Assembly: GCA_001795235.1 (NCBI GenBank) | Contig: MGNZ01000096.1 | Coordinates: 1 to 7,121 of the forward strand | DNA: 7,121 bases | From: Chloroflexi bacterium RBG_16_64_32 | GTDB lineage: Bacteria > Chloroflexota > Dehalococcoidia > SM23-28-2 > RBG-16-64-32 | Direction of reading: 5' to 3' | Part shown: piece by piece, positions 1-4,837 of the stretch | Layout: each line of letters starts with the position of its first letter | Numbering within the stretch: position 1 is the stretch's first letter | Notes under the pieces: model-generated | What the model saw: only the letters and a program-made list of their open reading frames with translations | What the model was told of the DNA's origin: nothing | The model's database searches: none | Program-made: the position numbers and the translations under genes

Positions 1-733
1 CGAAGTTGGCGTGGGGCAAAAGCGACGCCAGCTCGCGGCCGCAGGCAAGCGGAAACGCCTGGTCGTCGCGGCGGTGTACGACAAGCGTCGGCATCGTCAG
101 ATTGGGCAGGTATTTTCGCACATCCACCTGAAACAGCGCTTCCTCCAGCATGGCGGCGGCCACCTCACCGGAGGCCGCAGCCCTCTGGTAGTTATTTATG
201 GAGTCAGCAATCTCCTTATCGGCGTCCGGGTGTTCGAACTCCACGACCGCCCTGGAGCCAATCCGCCACTCGGCCCGAATAAGGTCCACGAGCGCCCTGC
301 CCAACGGCTCATGGCCGGTGGGCAACGTGTGGGCAAAGGTGGCGTACAGGATAAGATGGCTCACCCTTTCCGGGTGTTCGGCCGCAAATATGATCGCCGG
401 CGGGCCGTTCATCGACCAGGCGAAGATGGCCACTTTCTCCACGCCCAGGCGATCCAGGACCGCCTCTATGTCCAGGGCCCTCGCTTGAACCGAGATGTTC
501 TGAGCGTACCGGTCGGACAGTCCGCTGCCCCGCATGTCCAAGCGGATGAGGCGGCGGCGACCACCGGCGGAGAGTCCGTCCAAGAACCGGACCATGTAGC
601 TGCCGTCCATGTCCAGCTCCAGGTGGGACACCCATCCGTTCACGAAGAGGAGCGGCGGGCCCTGGCCCGTCGTGCAATAGGCGATACTTGTTCCGTCTGA
701 GGCGTTGGCGAAATGGATGTGCTGCTTCTGCAC
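1..733 (-). CDS. Alpha/beta hydrolase, C-terminal part beyond the window
   Basis: Partial gene: 244 codons are present and the frame is still open at the left edge. The conceptual product starts VQKQHIHFANASDGTSIAY and has the layout of alpha/beta-fold hydrolases: an early hydrophobic strand with a turn (PPLLFVNGW, residues 26-34), a DMRGSGLSD loop (66-74), a nucleophile elbow with Ser107 in AWSMNG, and a late strand plus acid loop VVHRRDD (218-224) where Asp224 is the likely acid. The catalytic His would lie just past the edge. In this subfamily the hydrolase domain is often followed by, or fused to, a LuxR-type HTH or adenylate cyclase domain; whether that holds here cannot be seen. Substrate unknown. 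GTG at 733 is chosen because no ATG or GTG lies in frame between it and the stop of the upstream gene, an AAGGCGGG stretch precedes it, and the N-terminus fits the family. It sits 84 bases after the C26 peptidase gene, with its own promoter candidate in the gap. The elbow departs from GxSxG (A and N replace both glycines). Confidence 0.85.
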   Translation of the reverse strand, partial: MQKQHIHFANASDGTSIAYCTTGQGPPLLFVNGWVSHLELDMDGSYMVRFLDGLSAGGRRRLIRLDMRGSGLSDRYAQNISVQARALDIEAVLDRLGVEKVAIFAWSMNGPPAIIFAAEHPERVSHLILYATFAHTLPTGHEPLGRALVDLIRAEWRIGSRAVVEFEHPDADKEIADSINNYQRAAASGEVAAAMLEEALFQVDVRKYLPNLTMPTLVVHRRDDQAFPLACGRELASLLPHANF

Positions 734-769
734 GGACCCGCCTTGATCTAGCGGCCAGTCGATAATGAA

Positions 770-798
770 AGCATAGCACCGGCCGCAGGCGCTGGCAA
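770..798 (-). promoter_or_regulatory. Extended -10 promoter for the hydrolase gene
   Basis: On the minus strand a -35 box TTGCCA (798-793, 5 of 6 matches to TTGACA) lies 17 bases from a -10 box TATGCT (775-770, 4 of 6), and the -10 is preceded by TG at the extended position (TGCTATGCT). Transcription would start near 763, giving a leader of about 30 bases before the GTG at 733. This suggests that the hydrolase can be expressed separately from the ABC/C26 genes upstream. Judged by eye only. Confidence 0.5.
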
Positions 799-817
799 AG
801 CTACTCGCAGAGGGGCG

Positions 818-1480
818 TTACTTCCGGCACGCATCCACAAACGCCGCGAACAGGGCGTCCGCGTCCGGGCGCATCTCCAGCCGCTCCGGGTGCCACTGCA
901 CCCCCACCACCCAGCCGTGATCCCGGCTCTCCACCGCCTCCACCAGCCCTTCCGGCGAATAAGCCACCGGCGTCAGGGTCGGCGCCAGCCGATCATCCGT
1001 CACCGCCTGATGGTGACGCGAGTTCACCCGCAGGTCCGGCTGGCGCCCGTATGCCGCGGCGAGGCGGCCGCCATGGAGCGAAACGCTGTGCCAGCGCGAC
1101 TCCCCCTCGCCGTCGGCGCGGTGGCCGTCGCCGTCGATGTGCTGGAGCAGGGAGCCGCCCAGCGCCACGTTGAGGAACTGGTGGCCGCGGCACACCGCCA
1201 GCACGGGCACGTCGCGCTCCAGCGCCCCACGAAGGAGCCGCAGTTCGTGGGCGTCGCGAGGCTTGTTGGGTGCGTCCGTCTCCGGCCCTCGCCGCTCCCC
1301 GTACAGGTCCGGGTCCACGTCCACGCCGCCGGCGAGCAGCAGGCCGGCCGCCTCCGGCGGCAGCTCCGGCCCGCCCACTACCAGCGCCTCGGCCCCCGCC
1401 CGACGCAACGAGTCGTAGTAGTGCAGCGTCCGCTCGAACGTGGGCGCGCGCCAGTGGGGCACGGCGATGCGCGGTATCAT
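818..1480 (-). CDS. Peptidase C26 / PuuD-like gamma-glutamyl hydrolase
   Basis: A 220-residue class I glutamine amidotransferase-fold protein of the peptidase C26 family, whose members (such as PuuD) hydrolyse gamma-glutamyl amide bonds, for example in gamma-glutamyl-GABA. Visible signatures are LLLAGGVDVDPDLYGE (47-62), the nucleophile elbow AVCRGHQFLNVALGG (95-109) with Cys97, the NSRHHQAV loop (153-160), and GVQWHPE (193-199), which supplies His197 and Glu199 of the triad. The length is slightly below the usual 230-255 residues. The reading frame is open upstream to 1603, but ATG 1480 is preferred: the product then begins IPRIAVP as the family does, and the longer version would overlap the permease gene. 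There is no clear Shine-Dalgarno; a TATAGT six bases upstream raises the possibility of a leaderless transcript. The gene lies 58 bases after the ABC permease and could be co-transcribed with it. No polyamine-pathway gene is nearby, so the actual gamma-glutamyl substrate is unknown. Cytoplasmic; no signal peptide. Confidence 0.9.
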   Translation of the reverse strand: MIPRIAVPHWRAPTFERTLHYYDSLRRAGAEALVVGGPELPPEAAGLLLAGGVDVDPDLYGERRGPETDAPNKPRDAHELRLLRGALERDVPVLAVCRGHQFLNVALGGSLLQHIDGDGHRADGEGESRWHSVSLHGGRLAAAYGRQPDLRVNSRHHQAVTDDRLAPTLTPVAYSPEGLVEAVESRDHGWVVGVQWHPERLEMRPDADALFAAFVDACRK

Positions 1481-1538
1481 ACCGATACTATACGCCAGTC
1501 TGAATCCCGCCTCCCGATAAGCGCGGCGGCCGGCTAGC

Positions 1539-2339
1539 CTATTTGACCAGCCGCCTGCGCATGGAGAATAGCGCCAATGCGTAAAATATCCCCACCACCA
1601 CAACCATCCACGCTATGTCCCCCAGGTGGCTCCAATGAAGGTTGCCGGAGGTCAGCCCACGGTACACCTCCGCCGCGTGAGTTGCGGGAATCCACCAGGC
1701 CACAGTCTGCCCCCACTCCGGCAGCCGCTCTATCGGGAAAAACACACCCGAAAGCCAGAACATCGGCGTGATGAACACGGCGAAGAAGTAGTTCAGCGAG
1801 CTGATGGACCAGGCCACCGAAGTGTAGGAGAGAGATATGCTGGCGAACATGACGCCGGTCAGGACCGTCACCGGCAGCACCAGGATCGCCAGCGGCGAGT
1901 CCACCAGCCCCCAGGCGGTGATGACCACCAAGATGTACGTGGCCGATATGAGACCGCGCGTGGCGCCCCAGAGTATCTCCCCCGTGATAACGTCCTCAAC
2001 GCTCACCGGCGTGGCCACGATCGCGTCGTACGTCCGCTGGTTCTCCATCCGGAAGAAGGAGCCCCAGCCGCACTCAGCGGAAGCGGACCACATCGGCCAC
2101 ACGGCCAGCAGCCCCGGCGCGATGAACTCGATGTAGGGCTGGCCGCTCTCCAGCTCCACCAGACCGCCCAGCCCCACCCCCAGCGCGAACAGGGTAATAA
2201 CCGGCTCCACCACCGGCCAGATGATCTCAGACTTCCATAGCTGCAGGTACACGTCGCGGTTCCGCTGCCATACCCGCAGCGCCCGCAGCGAGACGTCCGG
2301 CCAGCGGAAGGTGGGACGGCGAAGGGCGATCGAGGTCAC
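1539..2339 (-). CDS. ABC-2 type transporter permease, NodJ-like
   Basis: A 266-residue integral membrane subunit of an ABC-2 exporter. The sequence IEFIAPGLLAVWPMWSAS (70-87), the cytoplasmic stretch FFRMENQRTYDAIVATPVSV (95-114) continuing into EDVITGEILWGATRG, and FITPMFWLSGVFFPIERLP (189-207) are characteristic of the NodJ/DrrB branch of ABC-2 permeases. About six hydrophobic segments are visible, near residues 40-60, 72-93, 128-146, 150-172, 182-202 and 243-260, with a positively charged C-terminus (MRRRLVK) expected in the cytoplasm. Start codon is GTG (2339-2337), overlapping the TGA of the ATPase gene as GTGA, so translation is probably coupled. Family members export drugs, lipo-oligosaccharides or other amphipathic molecules; the substrate here cannot be read from the sequence and the nod resemblance does not imply nodulation. 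Confidence 0.92.
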   Translation of the reverse strand: MTSIALRRPTFRWPDVSLRALRVWQRNRDVYLQLWKSEIIWPVVEPVITLFALGVGLGGLVELESGQPYIEFIAPGLLAVWPMWSASAECGWGSFFRMENQRTYDAIVATPVSVEDVITGEILWGATRGLISATYILVVITAWGLVDSPLAILVLPVTVLTGVMFASISLSYTSVAWSISSLNYFFAVFITPMFWLSGVFFPIERLPEWGQTVAWWIPATHAAEVYRGLTSGNLHWSHLGDIAWMVVVVGIFYALALFSMRRRLVK

Positions 2340-3256
2340 TCTTGCAGCCCCCTTCCCGTTAGCCGGAGGAACACGTCCTCCAGGTTGGGTCGCCGGTATA
2401 CGACCTTCGATGCCTCAAGCTTCAGCGCGGCGGCGTCGATGCCGTCACCGGCCCGAACGTAGACGTAGATGATGTCCTCCACCTCTTCCACCGTCACTCC
2501 GTCCATGGCATCCAGGCGCTCCATCAGTGGCCTCCGTTCCGCTTCGCCCACGTGTACCTCCACCACCTCGCGCCCGGCGAACCGGTCGATCAGTGCTGCC
2601 GGCGTCTCCTCAGCGATGATCTTCCCCTGAAAGATGATGACGAGGCGGTCACACAAGTGGGCAGCCTCCTCCATGTAGTGCGTGGTTAGCAGCATCGTCA
2701 CGCCCTGGGAGCGCAGCTGACGCAGCTTCTGCCACACCATGTGCCGCGCCTGAGGGTCCAGGCCCGTAGTGGGCTCGTCCAGCACCAGAATCCTCGGCGA
2801 GTTGATGAGGCCGCGGGCGATCGTGAGCCGCCGTTGCATGCCGCTGGACAGCGACGCGATGCGGTCGTCCTGGCGGTGCGAGAGCTGGAACAGCTCCAGC
2901 GCCTCACCGATGCGCTCATTCACCAGTCGCGGCGGCAGGTCAAAGTACCGGCCGTAGACCTGCAGGTTCTGCCGCACCGAGAGGTCTGGGTCGAGGTTGT
3001 TCTCCTGGGGAACGACGCCGATCGCGCCCTTGATGCGGCGCGGCTCGCGGCGGACGTCCATGCCGTCCACGGTGAGCTCGCCCCCTGTGACGGGCGACAC
3101 ACACGTGATCATGCGGATGGTGGTTGTCTTGCCGGCCCCGTTAGGCCCAAGAAAGCCGAAGCACTCCCCGGCCCGGACGGAGAAGGAGATGCCGTCCACG
3201 GCTGTTAGCGCGCCGTAGCGCTTCACAAGGTCTCGTGCGCAAATGATGTCGGACAT
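2336..3256 (-). CDS. ABC transporter ATP-binding protein, NodI/DrrA-like
   Basis: A 306-residue cytoplasmic ATPase that powers the adjacent permease. All nucleotide-binding elements are intact: Walker A GPNGAGKTT (37-45), Q-loop with Gln84 in VVPQENNLDP, ABC signature LSSGM (136-140), Walker B ILVLDEP (156-162) with catalytic Glu161, D-loop GLDP and switch His193 in TTHYMEEA. The Q-loop form and the C-terminal extension (about 228-306, ending in RRPNLEDVFLRLTGRG) are typical of the NodI/DrrA group. ATG 3256 is the chosen start; no strong Shine-Dalgarno precedes it. The gene overlaps the permease start by 4 bases. A promoter candidate with an 18-base spacer lies about 30-60 bases upstream, so this is probably the first gene of an operon with the permease and perhaps the C26 peptidase. 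Confidence 0.95.
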   Translation of the reverse strand: MSDIICARDLVKRYGALTAVDGISFSVRAGECFGFLGPNGAGKTTTIRMITCVSPVTGGELTVDGMDVRREPRRIKGAIGVVPQENNLDPDLSVRQNLQVYGRYFDLPPRLVNERIGEALELFQLSHRQDDRIASLSSGMQRRLTIARGLINSPRILVLDEPTTGLDPQARHMVWQKLRQLRSQGVTMLLTTHYMEEAAHLCDRLVIIFQGKIIAEETPAALIDRFAGREVVEVHVGEAERRPLMERLDAMDGVTVEEVEDIIYVYVRAGDGIDAAALKLEASKVVYRRPNLEDVFLRLTGRGLQE

Positions 3257-3292
3257 AGCGGTACGTCAGGTAATCCATTTGTGGCTCTAGGT

Positions 3293-3322
3293 ATGTTATC
3301 AAAGGGGCTCACCGGGCGGCAA
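3293..3322 (-). promoter_or_regulatory. Candidate promoter of the ABC operon
   Basis: On the minus strand, -35 TTGCCG (3322-3317, 4 of 6) and -10 TAACAT (3298-3293, 4 of 6) are 18 bases apart, with TG in the extended position (TGATAACAT). The predicted start, near 3286, leaves a leader of about 30 bases before ATG 3256. The block TTTGATAACAT is identical to the one upstream of the tRNA gene at 4744-4754, also with an 18-base spacer, which raises confidence beyond the individual box scores. Confidence 0.45.
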
Positions 3323-3344
3323 TCGATGCCACCGATCCCTCGCC

Positions 3345-3364
3345 GGTCAGGCCTATGCCTGACC
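3345..3364 (-). other. Perfect 8-bp hairpin with tetraloop, ABC upstream region
   Basis: GGTCAGGC (3345-3352) and GCCTGACC (3357-3364) are exact inverted repeats around the tetranucleotide CTAT. There is no T-run on either side, so it does not look like an intrinsic terminator. It lies between the hairpin that follows the TPR gene and the ABC promoter candidate. Its right half can pair alternatively with 3384-3391. It could be an operator dyad or an RNA structure if transcription reads through from the TPR gene. Confidence 0.4.
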
Positions 3365-3424
3365 CCTCCGGCGGGCGGAACGACATAGGCCCATGACGTC
3401 GACAGCGCCCCGCGCCGACATGAA

Positions 3425-3449
3425 AGGCCGGGCCTCTGGGGCCCGGCCT
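3425..3449 (-). terminator. GC-rich hairpin after the TPR gene
   Basis: AGGCCGGGCC (3425-3434) and GGCCCGGCCT (3440-3449) form a perfect 10-bp stem around a 5-base loop, 20 bases past the stop codon of the TPR gene. On the minus strand the stem is followed only by TTC, so the U-tract is very poor. The position between two separately promoted genes fits a terminator or a transcript-end stabiliser, but the weak tract makes efficiency uncertain. Confidence 0.5.
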
Positions 3450-3469
3450 GGTCTCACACTGGCTGGAGT

Positions 3470-4318
3470 CTACTCCTCTTCGCCCTCGTCCGACTCCTCA
3501 TTCTCGCTGTCCTGGTCCCGTCCGGGCGTGCCGCCGAACTGGTGTACTGCAACTTCCGCTTCATGGGAGTCCCGGCTGGTTTCCCAGTCTTCCCCATCTT
3601 CAGAATCGTAGTAGGCCTCGTCCGGCGAGTCCTGCCGGATAAGCCGCTCCTTGACGTAGGGCCGGAACGCCTCGGTCACCGCGGGTGGGAAGGACAGCTT
3701 GCCTAGCTGGCTCGGGTGCTGGAACGTCTCGCGGATGAACACCTTAACGTCATTGTCGCCCAGGCGGCTGATGGCCGCCACGTATTCGTTGCCGCCGTCC
3801 ATGAGCTTGATCAGCCTCTGGGCCATCCGCGGCTCAATCTCGCCGATGAACTCCCCCTCCGTGCTCCCGACCACGAGCGAGCCGTTATCCAGCATTAGAT
3901 TCACCTCATCACCGGCGGACATGCGAGCGGCGACCTCCATCTTGGGCCTCAGCAGCATGGTCACGCTGGTCTTGCCGGTCTCCTCGATGAACATCTGAGG
4001 CGAGAGCTTCTGCGTTGCCCGCCGTGGCGCCATCTTCTTGCCCACTATAGCCAGGCGCGACAAGTTCTTGCGAGCTATCGAGTTCAGGGGGTCGATCTCC
4101 TGCGCCTTCTGGTACGCCTCCCGCGCCTCGCCGTACCGGCCTAGCTCGGTCAGCGCCTTGCCCAGCCGGTTGTAGGCGTCCGCGTCCGCCGGAAAGCGAC
4201 TGATGATGGCCTTGTTCAGGCCAACAGCCTCATCCCACCGGCCCTGGAGCGCCAGCTGTATAGCAGTATCGGTCTGCTGCTTCTTAGCCTTTGCTCTCTC
4301 TTCTGCCTGGAAGACCAT
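3470..4318 (-). CDS. TPR-repeat protein with acidic C-terminal tail
   Basis: A 282-residue, probably cytoplasmic protein without signal peptide or membrane segments. A short basic, Gln-rich start (KAKKQQ) leads into about two tetratricopeptide units (roughly 17-90), seen as ALQGRWDEAV and then the canonical AYNRLGKALTELGRYGEA and AYQKAQEIDP. After a basic linker (KKMAPRR, 94-100) comes a mixed alpha/beta region (about 117-205) with the pattern GDEVNLMLDNG ... GEFIGEIEPRMAQRLIKLMDGG ... VKVFIRE. A strongly acidic tail fills about 228-282; 10 of the last 17 residues are Asp or Glu. The TPRs suggest a protein-protein adaptor; no catalytic motif is visible. I recall similar proteins from Chloroflexota but cannot name a function. 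ATG 4318 is supported by GGAG six bases upstream. It is transcribed away from the tRNA, with a promoter candidate at 4359-4388 and a possible terminator after the stop. Confidence 0.85.
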   Translation of the reverse strand: MVFQAEERAKAKKQQTDTAIQLALQGRWDEAVGLNKAIISRFPADADAYNRLGKALTELGRYGEAREAYQKAQEIDPLNSIARKNLSRLAIVGKKMAPRRATQKLSPQMFIEETGKTSVTMLLRPKMEVAARMSAGDEVNLMLDNGSLVVGSTEGEFIGEIEPRMAQRLIKLMDGGNEYVAAISRLGDNDVKVFIRETFQHPSQLGKLSFPPAVTEAFRPYVKERLIRQDSPDEAYYDSEDGEDWETSRDSHEAEVAVHQFGGTPGRDQDSENEESDEGEEE

Positions 4319-4358
4319 CTTCTACTCCATTTCCATTCCAGTTCACTGAGCGTGCCGC

Positions 4359-4388
4359 ATTTTAGGCTCGGCTGACGCACATCTGCAA
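4359..4388 (-). promoter_or_regulatory. Candidate promoter of the TPR gene
   Basis: The minus strand has -10 TAAAAT (4364-4359, 5 of 6 matches) and, 18 bases upstream, a poor -35 TTGCAG (4388-4383, 3 of 6). The predicted start near 4352 gives a leader of about 34 bases with a GGAG ribosome site. A direct repeat ATAACC with 11-base spacing lies just upstream and may be a regulator site. Confidence 0.4.
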
Positions 4389-4567
4389 GTGGGTTTTGGT
4401 TATGCTACGGTTATAACGTCGCCGCCGTCGCAAAGGTTTTTAGCCACTCAGATTAGACGGAGGATTTCTCATTTTGTTACCGGCAATCTCCTCAGAATTC
4501 TTGACCCCGCGAACGCCAACGCCTTCACGACCCATCAACTGGTTGGAGCAACTCTGCCAGCGGGCGA

Positions 4568-4591
4568 GCGTTCTCCCTCATGGAGAGACGC
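4568..4591. other. Bulged hairpin downstream of the tRNA gene
   Basis: GCGT-TCTCC (4568-4576) pairs with GGAGA-g-ACGC (4582-4591), giving 9 pairs with one bulged G around the loop CTCAT. It lies about 58 bases past the 3' end of the tRNA on the minus strand and lacks a T-run. It may help end or protect the tRNA precursor, or be chance in GC-rich DNA. Confidence 0.25.
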
Positions 4592-4648
4592 GCGGACAGG
4601 CCTGAGGTGGATTCGCCTGCGGAGGGCTACGGCGGCGGAGAGCTAGAA

Positions 4649-4726
4649 TGGTCGGGGTGGGCGGATTCGAACCGCCGACCTCACGGTCCCGAACCGTGCG
4701 CTCTAACCTGACTGAGCTACACCCCG
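4649..4726 (-). tRNA. tRNA-Pro(CGG)
   Basis: A 78-base minus-strand tRNA including an encoded CCA. Acceptor CGGGGTG (4726-4720) pairs perfectly with CACCCCG (4659-4653), followed by discriminator A and CCA (4651-4649). The D arm is GCTC/GAGC. The anticodon stem CACGG/CCGTG closes the loop TTCGGGA, so the anticodon is CGG, reading proline codon CCG. The T arm is GGCGG/CCGCC with the canonical TTCGAAT loop. The C1-G72 start is usual for bacterial tRNA-Pro. A promoter candidate lies just upstream, with about 11 bases of 5' leader. Confidence 0.97.
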
Positions 4727-4743
4727 CATTTGAATGCAGATGG

Positions 4744-4773
4744 ATGTTATCAAAACCACGCACAGACTGTCGA
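4744..4773 (-). promoter_or_regulatory. Candidate promoter of the tRNA-Pro gene
   Basis: The minus strand has -35 TCGACA (4773-4768, 5 of 6 matches) and -10 TAACAT (4749-4744, 4 of 6) with an 18-base spacer and TG at the extended position. The predicted start near 4737 is about 11 bases from the mature 5' end. The 11-base block TTTGATAACAT recurs at the ABC operon promoter candidate. The leader contains the small dyad GCATTTGAATGC (4726-4737). Confidence 0.55.
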
Positions 4774-4837
4774 GAAGAGCCAGGGTGGTTGCAGTGCTGA
4801 ACGCGGATGACCCTGGACGTAAGGACGCCTAGCGCCG

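Larger units (their letters stand above)
4319..4648. other. 330-base intergenic region, no supported gene
   Basis: This stretch separates the TPR gene from the tRNA gene. It holds the TPR promoter candidate (4359-4388), the ATAACC direct repeat (4398-4414), a comparatively AT-rich patch around 4395-4500, and a bulged hairpin at 4568-4591. An 85-codon plus-strand frame (4389-4646) has no ribosome site and no recognisable protein features, so it is not called. No clear terminator follows the tRNA on the minus strand. Confidence 0.6.

Noticed and set aside
309..779. Minus-strand 156-codon frame overlapping the hydrolase
   Set aside because: It is a shifted frame of the hydrolase; the product is Arg/Pro/Gly-rich without domain features, while the other frame gives a clear alpha/beta hydrolase.
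1481..1603. Longer N-terminus for the C26 peptidase
   Set aside because: It would overlap the permease end and add 41 residues with no family counterpart; IPRIAVP after ATG 1480 is the usual start.
2336..3256. Calling the exporter genes true nodI/nodJ
   Set aside because: The family resemblance is clear, but no nodulation genes are present and this branch is widespread in non-symbiotic bacteria.
4389..4646. Plus-strand 85-codon frame in the intergenic region
   Set aside because: No ribosome site, no recognisable domain, convergent with and close to the tRNA; composition unlike the real genes around it.
4649..4726. tRNA-Pro as a phage or island attachment site
   Set aside because: No integrase gene and no repeat of the tRNA 3' end were found within the window.
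4578..4763. Minus-strand 61-codon frame over the tRNA
   Set aside because: The sequence GCSSVRLERTVRDREVGGSN is the familiar artefact of translating a tRNA gene; the tRNA folds perfectly.
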